Shown in pieces: positions 33,315 to 45,339 of a stretch of 64,000 nucleotides of DNA. Position numbers and translations under genes: made by a program. Each line of letters starts with the position of its first letter. Within the stretch, counting starts at the first letter, position 1. Origin of the DNA: Diabrotica undecimpunctata (lineage: Eukaryota > Arthropoda > Insecta > Coleoptera > Chrysomelidae); assembly GCF_040954645.1 (NCBI RefSeq), contig NC_092804.1, positions 42,499,753 through 42,563,752 on the forward strand, written 5' to 3'. The notes under the pieces are model-generated. The model did not search any database and was not told the DNA's origin. It worked only from the letters and a program-made list of their open reading frames with translations.

Positions 33315-35425
33315 TGCAGATACTAAAGACAAGATCATAAGAAATCAGATCGATTATATAACAATTACTGAAAGATACCGCAATTCATTCAAGATAACTA
33401 AAACACTACCTGAAGCAGATGTCCCCTCAGATCATAACCTATTAATCAGTGATATCAAACTCAAACTTAAAAAAGTAAAATGCCAAAAAACTGACTAACT
33501 GAATAAACACTGACTGCATTCGAGATAATAGCCAATAAATCATACACGAGGTAGAAAAGCAGTTTCGGAAGAAACACATAACATCGAAGACCGCTGGAAT
33601 CAGATCAAAACCATCATGCAAGAAACAACCAAAAAGTATAAAACTATTAATAAACTCTAACAACAATGGATGAAATATTGAGACTAATGAAAACAGACGA
33701 GCACAGACAAATAAAAACACTTAAGAATACAACAAAATCAATAAATAAATCAGAAGGAAAAATCGGGCTGCAAAAGAAAAATGGTACAGCAGCAAAGAAA
33801 TTGAAAAAGAAGAACTGCAGAAAAAGAATCACATGTTTAATATGTAGAAAAATGTGCAAGAAATAACTGGACCATATAGGTCAACTTTAAGTAGTTTACT
33901 TGATAAACAAGGAAATATCATAGTCAATGAACAGGACAATTTGAAGAGGTGGAGAGAATATATTGAGGAAGTGTTTGATGACGAAAGATCAGAAAAAATA
34001 CAAATCGAAGATATATCGAGTGGTCCAAACATAACCTTCGATCAAATGGAAAGAGCTATACAACTATCAAAGAACAGGAAAGCAACCGGTCCAGATGAAA
34101 TTCCCAGCGAAATAATTAAACTACTAGACGATAAAGGCAAACATTCTCTTCTAAACCTCTTTACTTTAATAAAATATACGAAGCAGGGAATATACCAACA
34201 GACTGAATACTGTCAACATTTGTAATGATAACAAAAAAAAAATGTACTGAAAATTTTCTTAAAAATACTACACTCGAGAATTTGCAACAAAATAAAAGTA
34301 CACCTAAGCAAAACACAGTTTGGTTTCAAAAACAACCTTAGGACAGGAGAAGCATTATTTAGTTTGCAGGTCCTGGTTCAAAGATGTAGTGATATAGAAC
34401 AACCAGTATATATGTGTTTTATCGACTTCGAAAAAGCCTTTGAGCTGGTCACCCACGACAACCTGATAGGTGTCTTGAAACAGGTGAGAATTGATGACCA
34501 ATACCTCCATATTATCAAAAATAACATTCAGCAACAGCAATTTGTAATGGCATCAATGTGCAAACATACAAATTGGTCAGAATACGACGGAAGCAAAGGA
34601 AATACGACGTGGCGTGAGTCAAGTGTGTATTTTATAGCCTCTACTTTTTCATATCTACTCCGAATTTATTTTGAAAGAAGCCTTAGATGAAGATGATGGC
34701 ATTAAATTCAACGGGATTAATATCAACAATCTCAGATACTCAGACGATACGGTACTGATTGCACCAAACGAAAAAAAATTGCAAATACTTATAAACAGGG
34801 TGACCAAAACATGTGTTAAATAAGGATTAAAGCTTAATACTTTTAAGACAAAACTTATGGTTGTCAGCAAGTAACTGGGATATAAGCAAAGAAATAAGCA
34901 TACGCATTAAAAAAGCCAAATCCGGAATCTAGAAAATTCTTATTAATAGAGATATTACATTATAAACCTAAAAATCAAATTAATATGCTACATATTATCC
35001 ACATTGCTACAAGGTACAGAGAGCTGGACTCTTACAGCAACACTAATGAACAAACTTGAGGCTTCTAAGATATGGATTTACCGATGAATATTGCGAATAA
35101 GTTGGATGATCGAATAACAAATGAAATAGTTTTACACCGAATGAAAAGGAGTACATAAATAACAAAAACAATAAAAATTCGAAAGTTACAATATTTCGGC
35201 CATGTAATAAGACATGCAGAGAGGTATAACCTTCTGCACTTTATAATACAGGGCAAGATCGCCGGAAGAAGCGACCCAGGCCGAAGAAGAACATCCTGGT
35301 TCCGAAATATCCGAGGGTGATATTAAGAGACATCCGCTAATTTGTTTCGAGCTGCCTTAAACAAAGTTATTATGACCAAATAGAGAACGCCAACGTTCGA
35401 TAATCGGACAGGAAAAAAAGAAGAT
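33315..35425 (+). mobile_element. RTE/BovB-like LINE, EN C-terminus to 3' end (2.1 kb), decayed
   Basis: In order: EN C-terminus IIRNQIDYITITERYRNS and PEADVPSDHNLLISDI (catalytic SDH) at 33335-33460. A basic linker follows (33600-33850, MDEILRLMKTDEHRQ). The RT N-terminus at 33854-34225 has GPYRSTLSSLLDKQGN, then NRKATGPDEIPSEIIKLL. Motif A is CFIDFEKAF at about 34411-34440. A disrupted PQG region follows. Motif C is LRYSDDTVLIAPNEKKLQIL at about 34731-34790, then the LNTFKTKLMVVSK block. The C-terminus has YFGHVIRHAERYNLLHFIIQ and GKIAGRSDPGRRRTSWFRNI (35190-35325). Multiple frameshifts and stops. Confidence 0.9.
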
Positions 35426-35429
35426 CTAT

Positions 35430-35750
35430 CTACAATCGTTAAATTCTGAATGTTGTATATGTTAAAATAGTACAAATACTATTTTAAAGAAGATTTTTAT
35501 GTTATAATAAGAAAATTCTTTGTTTTAATTATATAATTTTAATTGTACTTATTGTACATCAGATATATTCCTATCCTTAAGCACTGTACCATTGCAACTA
35601 TTTACTGAAATTGCAAACTCTATAGACCAGATTAATAGCTGGACCAAAAGATGGCACAATTAAGTTTCATTAAACCAAATGTATCTATGATAGCTATACT
35701 TAAAAACCTACACATTCACATAAGCATAAATAACGCTCAGATTTCCTGTG
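35430..35750. other. No gene recognised
   Basis: AT-rich spacer between the LINE and the Harbinger element. Confidence 0.5.
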
Positions 35751-35753
35751 TTA

Positions 35754-36575
35754 AGGTCGTGGCATATTATCATGCACGTTGCGTTTCCAGCACGTAGTGT
35801 TTAGTTTCCGAAAAATATAATTTAAATGGTTTTAAATATAAACAATTCACACTGTCAGGAACATAGCGTTTCAGACACCTAACGTTTCCGTTCAGTATAT
35901 TCGAAAACAATATTTTACTGATGCTGACGGCTACGTAACGAGTCGTAACCGGTTGATACGGATAATGTGAATTAGATGTCCGTCGTTTTCCCCCCGTTGT
36001 TTATTTAGGTATTTGTTTGATTTTGATACACAGTATTTGAAAAAATAATTTTCGAGGATATTTTGTCATTTATGCATTGTGTTTTTATTGCTTTGTGACA
36101 ATTAAGCACGAAAGTGATAAACAATTAGTACTTTTGCACACAAGTGATACCTCTTCTTTTTTAAAAATACTCTTTGGTTTGATATGTATGGCTTCGTTAA
36201 ATGTAGTATTTTGTTTTTTAACTAAAGGTGTAATTAAATTTAAAATATATTCAAACTGAATCCTATTCATTCTAAAATGTCCATAATATTTTTCATCGTC
36301 ATAAATTAATTCTTTGTATAAAGTCCAGTATTCACCTTCCTTTTTCCTTTCTCTTAGCATTGGATATACTTCAAACCTTCTTTTTACTACAGTTTTTCTT
36401 TCTTCATCGTTAAGTAGAAGAGCAATTGCACATCATTTTTGTCGAGAAAAGGATCATATCTTCACCGAACCAAAATGAAACGTTCTATATATGAAAATGT
36501 GAACGCGCAGTCCAATTGCTGGACTCGAAGCGCTACGTGCCGGAAACTATACGTGCAAGATAATATGCCGCGACC
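35754..36575 (-). mobile_element. PIF/Harbinger deletion derivative with TIRs (822 bp)
   Basis: The left end AGGTCGTGGCATATTATC and the right end (read on the minus strand) AGGTCGCGGCATATTATC form TIRs that continue about 55 bp (gcacgt, gtttcc and gcacgtag blocks on both sides). A second gtttc-type motif is repeated inside the left end. The interior carries the N-terminal part of a Harbinger transposase on the minus strand. Flanking triplets (TTA on the left, TAC or TTA on the right depending on the exact end) are near the TWA target of this superfamily, but not an exact pair. Confidence 0.82.
36170..36411 (-). pseudogene. PIF/Harbinger transposase, N-terminal fragment
   Basis: The frame reads LLLNDEERKTVVKRRFEVYP, MLRERKKEGEYWTLYKELIY, then YYGHFRMNRIQFEYILNLI and a FNEAI block. 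This matches the start of HARBI1-type nucleases (FRMSxxQFEYIL, NTxFREAI). The DDE domain is absent; the frame ends after HIKPKS. It lies inside the TIR-bounded element above. Confidence 0.82.
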
Positions 36576-36579
36576 TTAC

Positions 36580-38325
36580 TCGATGATAGAATTCTGTGAA
36601 AAGTCCATTTCAAAAAGAAACGTGAAGAACTTGATGTAAACATCATGTTCAATGAAAACACCAACAGACTTATTGTTTGCTAGGCAGAAACTCATGTTGT
36701 TTATAAAAAACAAACTGCTCCTCTATAAACAGATATTGAAACCCGATTGGATTTATGGTAGTCAGGCCAGGACAGTGCTAATAAAAGTAGCATTCAAGTT
36801 ATTTAACGTTTCAAAATAAAATATTGCAGCATCAACTTCGGTTCTGAAACTGTTTTCTTGTGGTGTGTCCAAGTTATATATTATTTATATGAGACTAAAT
36901 CACAATTTGATTGTAATAAAAATCACAAAATTTTGACGTTTCGATTTCCACTACAAAAATCGTTTTCCTATATGGTTTAAAAAATCTTTTTTATATCGAG
37001 AAAATAAATATTTTAGTTACACTAATGTAATTTCTATACACAAATTAATCTAATTAGTTAACGCATATATTTATTTATTTTGTAATTATAATTCATGTAA
37101 CAAAACATAAAATACGTGAACTAACAGAGTATAGGCTTTAATATTAAGATTGTAATTTAAATTGTCTTTTTATAGATCTTCAGAAATCATGCCCATAAGA
37201 GCTACATGGCAGAACCATAAATTTTTTTATGTTTTATTATAATCCTATTTAAATGTTGACGGATTACCAGAGGGTTTTTCAAATATTTACGAGCTCATTC
37301 TCTTTGTAGTCGCATTCTTCAAAGCGTTTTGCTGTAACCGTACCCCTTAACGGTACTTTTCAAAAATTGCGGCTGCAACTGTTGCATAGCTCATTCGCAG
37401 CATCTGAATAGGATACGCACAGGTGGTGGGTGATTAGACCCACAATAAACATGATTTTTATTAAAACGGGGCGGGTATTCAGGTAGCAAGATTTATCGGA
37501 ACTTTGAGAATCTTATGTACATAATAATTATTTTTATTAGTTTTTTTTTTGACAAATACAGTTAGAAGAAACGAAGTAGGATGGCATAAACAACTAATTT
37601 ATGGATACACTTAATCATCGCCGAACAATAAACTACATGCTTGATATATGTATTACTTATTCTGTGTTAAAATAAGCGCTTATGTAATGTTACAACTACA
37701 AAATAGGTAACTTTAATGGTTGTCTATTGTTTGTGTGCTAGCAAATTAAGTGAAAAAAAGTATTTTACAGAAAAATTAGATTACAATCATGTCAATCAAT
37801 GTCGCTAAAATTTTATAGCCCATGATTAGAGTTACGCAGCCTATATGGCAATAATCTTAAGGTCCACTAACTAGCGAATAGAAAAATTATGGCAATTCAT
37901 ATGAGTGGATAATAGGCTTGAGACACGAGTTGTGTACTATGTTTTTACCCTTAATATTGACTTTAAAGAACAAGCAAAATAAGCCTGAGTAAGCACTGCA
38001 CTCAAAATATTCGTAGTAAGCAAATAATAAGGAACCTTAGAGTCCTACTTCTAAAACGATAACTTCAAATTTGAACAAGCAATGACATTCAACGATCATG
38101 GGAACAAATAAAAGAGAAAAATTTTTAGTAAAGATTGTAAAAGGAAACTGAGCCTTTGGAATAAACAAAAAGACACTTAAAAATAAAAAATTAGCAAAAA
38201 GACAAAAGTAAAGATGTAAAAAATAATCAAATGGCCAGCTATAACACATGCAATGCAAACAACAGTGATGAACAAAGGAGAATCAGAAAACTTAAGAAGA
38301 TTTGAATCTTAGGACCTCATATCAC
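36580..38325. other. No gene recognised
   Basis: Non-coding AT-rich stretch. Around 37300-37500 the GC content is moderately higher with no recognisable motif. Confidence 0.5.
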
Positions 38326-38329
38326 CACA

Positions 38330-38790
38330 TCTCTCTCTCTCCAATGGCGCTACATCCCAAATCGGACCTTGGCCTCCTCCAAACTAAGCCTTCACCCTTG
38401 TCGGTCCCGCGCCGATCTTCTCCAGGTTCTCACGTCTAGCAAATTTTGCGCGTCCGCTGCCACTTCATCCTCCCATCTTTTCCGTGGCCTTCCTTTTGGT
38501 CTTGCGCCCTGCATTTTACTATCTAGGGCTCTTTTCGGCAATCTTTCTGTCTCCATTCTTACTACATGACCAGCCCAGCGGAGTCTCTGAAGTTTAACGA
38601 ATTCTGAGATCGGTGTCTCTTTGAACTGTTGGTAGATTTCATGGTTATACCTGGATCTCCATATTCCGTTTTCGTTAATAGGTCCAAATATCTATCTTTC
38701 TTAGGACTTTTCTTTCGAAGACTTCCAGTTTTTTTTTGTCTCTTCTGTCATCACCCATGTCTCGCATATATAACATACTACATATCACCA
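38330..38790 (-). mobile_element. RTE-like LINE C-terminus and 3' end
   Basis: On the minus strand, with frameshifts: LEVFERKVLRKI, NRNMEI-like, LGWSC-like (usual LRWAGHV), KNGDRKIAEKS, then RGRPRKRW-like and GVDVAPLERER near the end. The 3' end runs into a (GA)n-like tail (ctctctctctc at 38331-38341 on the plus strand). Same general family as 5.7-7.1 kb. Confidence 0.75.
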
Positions 38791-38990
38791 CATAAGAAGA
38801 AAAAGAAAATTAAGATCATCAGTCCAACGTATTGGTGGACGACCTTTGCAACGGTAGGCATCATCTCTTGGTCTCCATTCAAGTATCCGCTTTGTCCATC
38901 TGTTATCTGTCATTCGAGCCACGTAACCTGCCCAGTTCCACTTCAATATTGCTATTCTCTTTACAGCATCAGCCACTCCTGATCTTTTTC
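38791..38990 (-). mobile_element. RTE-like LINE 3' fragment (WRPR family)
   Basis: The frame 38785-38976 reads ADAVKRIAILKWNWAGYVAR, MTDNRWTKRILEWRPRDDAY and GRPPIRWTDDL, with no stop. It belongs to the same family as 8.6-9.3 kb and 21.1 kb. It is cut off at the junction with the neighbouring LINE. Confidence 0.88.
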
Positions 38991-38999
38991 GTAGCTAGC

Positions 39000-41090
39000 A
39001 GTTTGGTAGCGTGGTAGCCTATATGTAAACTGGGCAAAGTTAACAGCACAATATGTAAAGGAAATACCAGAACAAATTGTTTAAATCTTTAGGGAGATTG
39101 ATCACCAACCCCGTAACTATCTAGTACAAGTGTTTTTAAAACAAACGTAGTTCTGAAACAGATAATAAGCTTTCTTAGAATTCTAGATCTTTTGGACTTA
39201 ACATATGTCTAAGGTATAGTGACTTGAAATCTACTATCATACGATGTTTGTTCACCCACACAACAAAGTAAATCCCAGTACCAGGAAACATGAGATTCCC
39301 GGAGTAATGTGTTGTAATATTTGAAAATTAAAGAAGTCACGCTTTGTGGAAACGCTACTTCGGTGACTCCCAAGCTACCTATCGTTCCCCAATCGTAGAT
39401 GTAACGTTGGGGAGGCTTTACTTATTTTTTGATGGCCTTTCTGCGGTGATGCCGATTTAGTAGTGGTGGCGTTATGAGACTTTCTCCCTGGTTTACCTGA
39501 CTTTTTGTTAAACCTCTAGAATTGCCTGTTGTTCAAATATGTGCCCGCATATCAAGCTAATCGTTTGCTTATCTCTCCAGTCGACCATTCCGAGGTTTTT
39601 GTAAGATATGCAGATGAGCTTTTTTGCACATTGGTATTACTTTTTTTCTTGAAACTCTTTCACTGTTGACTCAAGTACGAGTATATTTTTTATATTAACT
39701 AGAACTTCTTAACGTCAATTATGTATTAGTTAAATCGTAAAGGGAAAGACATATACCCGCGTTATTTCTTGTAAAATTTTATTTGTTCATCGAGTTTTTA
39801 ATAATGTTTAAAAACGTTAAATTTAGATATGTATTCAATATTTATCATGCTTGTACACTGTTTATTTAAACGAGAGACTATAATATTATTTAATGCTGTC
39901 ATATTAGTTGATTTTTTTTATTTTACAGGTAAATCAATAAATCTAAACGGTAGTATTAGTATATTTGTAGCAAATAGGACAAAAGGGGAAAGTAAAAAGT
40001 AAACACTGCAACGTGACGATAAAGACAGAAACATAAAAGAAAACAGCTATATTAACAGAATACCAGAAGGTGGAACTGGTCACAAAATATTTAACGAAAA
40101 TAAATCCATCGATAACATTAGAAATTAGTTCTTTACGAAATATACCTAAGATAAGATAAGAAAAGGAAAAGGCCAACTATTAGAAACAAGCAGAAGAGAA
40201 CAAAAATATTGGTTTTTATGTTTAATATAAATATATTATGTTCGTATTGCATGTTGTTAAATCACCCTCTATAATCAGATAAGATAACTACCACATTCGA
40301 TTTTTACAGTTATTCGGTAAGGTGGTAGACAAACGATCGGTTCCCTCTTCGCGACCATCTGTGTAGTATCAAATTTATACCCGAAACTTCCTTGTAGCGA
40401 ACAATCATAATTATCTACAATGATTCGTGGGAATCTCCCCCTCCTCAAGGTGGATTTCACCAAAATAAAGACCAACCGGTTTAAAAAGCAGAAGGTAAAA
40501 GGTGTAGGTGCCGTCTGAATCCATCGTTTTTTACAGATTCTCGTATACCTGTAAATGTATTGAATGTATACCGTCTTGAATTACAGGACAAACGAAATCT
40601 GAAGCTTTTTATTAGATTTTTAAGTTGCTAAAAATATACCTGAATCATATAACGGTACTAAAAAGTAGAGGGTCATTCTATATTGATAGCCGTTGTATAA
40701 TGTTTTAAACTAATATGTTAGCTAATATTAAAATTACAACAAAGAGTAATAATATATTCTGCCAACGATTTTGCATATTTCTGTACGAAATATTTAAGTT
40801 TCAACGATATGCTATCTAGAAATTTATGGATTGCTTTTTAATAAACTGATTTAACTTCAAAGTAATGATTAAGACTTTCTAAAAGAAAAGAATCTAAAAT
40901 AGTCGTGATAAGAAAAAATTTTGTGTTATCACAGTTACTACACCTTAGTTACTACAGCTGGATTAGCTACTGTCTAGATAGAAGAACCCGGTAAAATAAA
41001 ATCTGAAACAATCACAATTTCATAAAGGATGATTCTCTGCCTTTAATTTTTGTTATATAATTGGGTATGAACATTAAATGTTTCTTCTTC
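39000..41090. other. No gene recognised
   Basis: Mostly AT-rich. Two moderately GC-richer parts (39350-39620 and 40275-40520) have no recognisable motif. The minus-strand frame 40275-40475 is 66 codons with balanced amino-acid use but no match I can name. Confidence 0.45.
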
Positions 41091-41094
41091 TTTT

Positions 41095-41700
41095 TGTGCC
41101 TATTTGTTTCGCATATTGGCGATCATTCTGGCTATAATTAATTTATTAACTGATGCTTTAAATATATTAGTTGTTGTTGTGGAGAACCATTTCCTCAGGT
41201 TTTTTAACCATGATATTCTTCTTCTCCCAATTCCTCGCTTTCCGAATACTTTGCCTTGAAGGATTATTTTCAGTAATCTGTATTTAGTGCCCTTTCTCAT
41301 TGTGTGTCCGAGATATTCTAACTTTCTTCTTTTAATCGTATAGATCACTTCTCATTCTTTCCCCATTCTTCGTAGTACAGTCTCGTTGGTTATCTTGTCC
41401 GTTCATGATATCCTCAGGATTCTTCTGTATAGCTACATCTAGAAGGCTTTAAGTTTTTTCTCCATTGCTTCATTGAGTGTCCAGGATTCAACTCCGTAGT
41501 ATAATATCAAGAAGATATATCATCGTAGGAGCCTTACTTTTATCTCCAGATTAAGGTTGTGACTTTTTAAGAGTCTTTTAGAAACACATTTTATTAATTC
41601 AATCTATTCTTGGGATGATTTATTACAAATATCAATTGTTCTATATCCTCAGTTGATAATCTTGTTTTAATATTTTTCATCATCATAATAAGATAACCTC
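41095..41700 (-). mobile_element. RTE-like LINE 3' end
   Basis: The frame 41100-41348 reads IYTIKRRKLEYLGHTMRKGT, LLKIILQGKVFGKRGIGRRR, ISWLKNLRKWFSTTT and KLIIARMIANMRNK, then stop. Upstream in other frames come YGVESWTL-like, LYRRILRIS and NETVLRRM. Several stops upstream of 41350, but the last 80 codons are intact. Confidence 0.88.
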
Positions 41701-41704
41701 GATA

Positions 41705-42790
41705 TTCCCATGCTTTATTCACACTTTAATAAATATATATGTAGAGGGATTCTTTTGGTTAATTCAATTTTAACTTTAATAAGTTGTTTTAATAAATACA
41801 TTCGTATATATTTGTGTAAATCATATTGTCGTTGTCATTGCTTTTTTTATATTTATTATTTTCTGGAACCTCATCGCACGGCAATATATTTAACTGTATG
41901 CTGTCAGCTAAGACATGATTTCTTATAGTATTTTTGGAGCGAAGCTTTGGCGCGTTCTATTTCTTTTTTTTTATAGTAAAATTCCAAGGAGATCGTCACG
42001 GAACCATCACGAGAAGGCGTCACAGGTATCAACACGAAATAGCGATCTTCACATCAATTCCCTATTTTTCATCAATTCGTTTCTAGTCTTCATATATTTA
42101 TTATAAGCAGGTTTAAATTAAAAACTGCGTGAAAAATAAGTAACAAAATACAGACATTAAATGAAAAATAAAAAATTAAAAGAATATCTGTCAATAAAAG
42201 ATATAGTAAAACAAACAGAACAATCCTCCTGACTAATATCGTCTGATTTGATATTCAATTTAAAGTAAACATTAAATTAAAAGTCCACTATAAGTAAATT
42301 TCAGTTTCATAATATACAAACCAACTAACTTAAATGGTAGAAATCTGTCAATTAACTTGTTAAGTTTACTTTAAGCTCAAAATTCTGTTAATAGTCTTTG
42401 ACTTGAATCAAATTTGGTTAAAATGTTATTTTTTCAAATTTAAAATTTATACTTCTTCAAGTTCGGATTCTTCCAAAAATGAATTTATATAACTACGTCG
42501 CTCAAAATTTTACAGGAAGAATTAATTTTTTAGACTTATAGGGTGATTTATGTTTCTTTCAAAACTTTCTTTTAACAAAAGATACAGTTATGTCTTTAAT
42601 TGAACACATCGAAACTTAAACTAGTGCAACAGTGAACATTAATACTTTTTGCTTCTAGAAACATGCTAATATCAGTAGCTAATTACATGGGTCGAGGGTT
42701 ATAGCTTTAAAAATTATCGAAAGAATTTTACACCAATTGTATCATTATGCAGACAGTACATTAATAGTTATTTAACCAACAAGTGTATTA
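41705..42790. other. No gene recognised
   Basis: AT-rich, no recognised motif. Confidence 0.5.
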
Positions 42791-42795
42791 ATAAG

Positions 42796-43530
42796 GGCGA
42801 TTAACAATTAAGATATTTTAACGCGTGAGCGAAGCGAGCGCGTTAATGTTCGAGATTGTTAATCGCCATTTTAATTCACGAGTTCGTTACAAAACTTTTC
42901 CGTCGACCGTACTTTTCAGAAATAAAGATATCTTAGTTTAAATATTTATTTACTTAACAATAAACAACAATTTTTTCAGCTTTCATTGACTTTATTCAAA
43001 GTTTCCTTAGTGGTATTTTTATTATAGTAAACATTAATATTCGAAATGGTACAATTACTGAAATTAAAGGAAGATATTGATAAATGATTATCTGCTGTAT
43101 AGCATTTTGATAAATTTATATCTAAGTTTCTTGGACCTCTGTAAATTCTGTGATAGAAGAAGTTAAATTCTGGTGGAGTTAAATTAAACTCTTCGTCAAT
43201 ATCCATCCTTTGATTTTTCAAATACACAGAATTTTAAACAATAAAGTAAATAATGACATACAATGACAGATAGTACTAACAGCGGCTACTTCATTTTAAA
43301 TTAATTTTTGAGTGGGAATATAAATAGGTATATGTTTGGTTGCCTACACCACAGGTCACTGCCAATCACAGAGCGTTTAATTTATGCAAGCAATGTATGT
43401 TGTGTTGTCTATAATAAAATCGTTCATTAATAGAAAATCATTCATTAATAGGGGTCATTAATCAATGATTTTGACGGTGTTAAAATTGATCATAAATGGA
43501 CGGTCGACGGAAAAATGTATTAAACAAATG
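42796..43530. mobile_element. Possible non-autonomous DNA element with inverted repeats
   Basis: Starts with a nested hairpin at 42796-42867: outer arms ggcgattaacaat/attgttaatcgcc and inner arms ttaacgcg/cgcgttaa around tgagcgaagcgag. Further in, ttttccgtcgaccgt (about 42897) is mirrored by acggtcgacggaaaa at about 43501-43515. Between them is an 83-codon minus-strand frame (42976-43227). A Harbinger DDE fragment follows directly. The element limits are uncertain. Confidence 0.45.
42976..43227 (-). CDS. Unrecognised small ORF between inverted repeats
   Basis: 83 codons; MDIDEEFNLTPPEFNFFYHR, then IYRGPRNLDINLSKCYTADN and an Asn/Ser-rich end. The N-terminal half has a varied composition unlike the AT-driven frames around it. 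I do not recognise it. It could be part of an accessory transposon protein, a host exon, or chance. Confidence 0.25.
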   Translation of the reverse strand: MYLKNQRMDIDEEFNLTPPEFNFFYHRIYRGPRNLDINLSKCYTADNHLSISSFNFSNCTISNINVYYNKNTTKETLNKVNES

Positions 43531-43539
43531 ATGAAATGG

Positions 43540-44030
43540 TTTAAGTTAACGAAGAGTTTTGTGCCATTCTATGATTTACAAGAGGCATGGCTGCAGATAT
43601 TTATACTTTAATACGAATTGATTCTTATGGAGGTGCAGATGCAGAAATCTACCGTTCACAAAAAGAATTTTTGCATTAAATGTCCAAACCATCAGTGACC
43701 AGTTTAAAAATTAGAAATATTAATGTAAGATGGCTGGGTTCTCTACATGATTAAACAATATTTAACAATAGTGGTATACAAAGATTTGAAGCTGGAGACT
43801 TTGTTAGGTTTGTACTATTTTTTAAAGTTGATGAAGGTGGTTACAGTTTGAAATCATATTTAATGACAGGGCTAGACAAGATGTAATGGTGACTCAAAAG
43901 TGACTATAAATGTAATAGAAGCAACAGCAACACTTCATAACATCGCCATAAAAAATGGAGACTTGTTTCCTGTTGATCATAATCTAGATCAACAAAAAAG
44001 ACAATTTAATTAAGGCCATAAAAATAAAAT
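43540..44030 (+). pseudogene. PIF/Harbinger transposase, DDE-domain fragment
   Basis: The frame reads IDSYGGADAEIYRSQKEFLH, then after a stop KIRNINVRWLGSLHD, TIFNNSGIQRFEAGDF, a G-GGYSLKSYLMT block, and later ATATLHNIAI. This is the HARBI1 DDE order (GGADAEIYRNRKGFFSLNVQ, ARWPGSSHDQTIFNNS, GDGGYALRSYLMTPL, AVLHNIA). Frameshifts and stops. It is on the opposite strand from the N-terminal fragment at 36 kb and belongs to another insertion. Confidence 0.8.
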
Positions 44031-44039
44031 AAAAAAGTA

Positions 44040-45335
44040 GACAATTGCCCTCAATTTCAAGACAATTTACAATTAAAAAAAATATTTTCTATTAAACCAA
44101 TTGTTGTGTTTCTTAGGTAATTTTCAATGCATAAGTTATACTTACTTTCACCTTTGTCAAGATAAATTTTATAGGATATTATGATGCTTTTATTTCAGTA
44201 ATTTTCATTTTTATAATTTGACACTTATTAATCATAAATATATTAAATTGGCAAAAGACTGCATGACTTGTACACACTTTTAAAATAAGGGTCAAACTGG
44301 CAACAGCTGTATGTTCTCCAAAAACTTAATAGTGTGTAAAATTTTTTTTTATTGAAATCAGCTGAGTACTTTCGGCATGTAACGTGTCATCTTCAGAGCT
44401 TCCTATTAGAAACAATATTTTAAGAGAATTTTTTTTTGAATTGAAAGTCTATGAGTCCAGCTCACACTGCCATAGAGAAGAATTGGGAATAAATAACAGC
44501 GCAGCACTCGGATTCGAAGTCACATATCTAGGTCACGCCTTATGAATAAGTAGGATTTATGGTACCTGTTCAAAGCTTCTGTCATAAATTCGGAGGACAA
44601 CTTGTGTTTGTAATTTGGAGAAAACCATAAGTTTCGTTTTGGTGATATTGGGAATAAATATATAGGTCATAGTGCTGTGTTCTTAGGTGCAGATTAATAT
44701 TAAATTGTTGCAGCTTTGTCTTTTTGCTCCAGAAAGAGCACATATGGTCTTCCCAGTTTCAATTATTTCATTGAAACCTATGTACACGTTATAATCATTC
44801 GTTCCTTTTAGGTAAATTAAAAAAAACCTCTTCCAAACTAGCCTCTAATCACAAGTAAAGCTCTAAGAAGATGTAAAAAATTAGATTTTTATGAAAAGAG
44901 GGCTATTCAAAATTTTGATTTGAAAAAACATTAGAAAAAGGCGGTCATATTTATTTTAAAAATATTATAGGGAAAATAGTTAATGTAAATACAAAAAAAC
45001 AAAAGGAAAGTAAATAATAAGAGAAGTATTTGCGTCTTGCATTTTTGCAACTAAACTTTACTTTATAATAAACAAATTATAGTAATTACGTTAACGAGGC
45101 AGAAAGAAATTTAGTGATTAATTGTGTAAAACGGTTACCATATTGAGTGGCTATTGTCGTCACATTTTTATAAGAGTATAAAGATTTAAACTGCTTTCCT
45201 TTACGGATAATTGAAACCCATTTTCCACCCCCAAACCACCAACGCATGAATAATTCAAATTTCACATATGACATTTTCCTTCCTCTTGTTTTCCAACGTT
45301 CATTTCTGAACCCTACTGAACATATACGTTAAGAA
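44040..45335. other. No gene recognised; contains one stem-loop motif copy
   Basis: AT-rich. The stem-loop motif at 44370-44396 is listed separately; the rest carries no recognised feature. Confidence 0.5.
44370..44396 (-). other. Stem-loop motif resembling a hammerhead core, copy 4
   Basis: On the minus strand CTGAAGA, T, a stem of gacac.../...tgcc with mismatches, then GAAA. The stem pairs better on the plus strand, through G-U pairs, which weakens the ribozyme reading of this copy. Confidence 0.2.
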
Positions 45336-45339
45336 GTCA

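Noticed and set aside
39350..39620. Moderately GC-rich stretch read as a possible R1 or host exon
   Set aside because: All frames carry stops and no conserved block could be placed.
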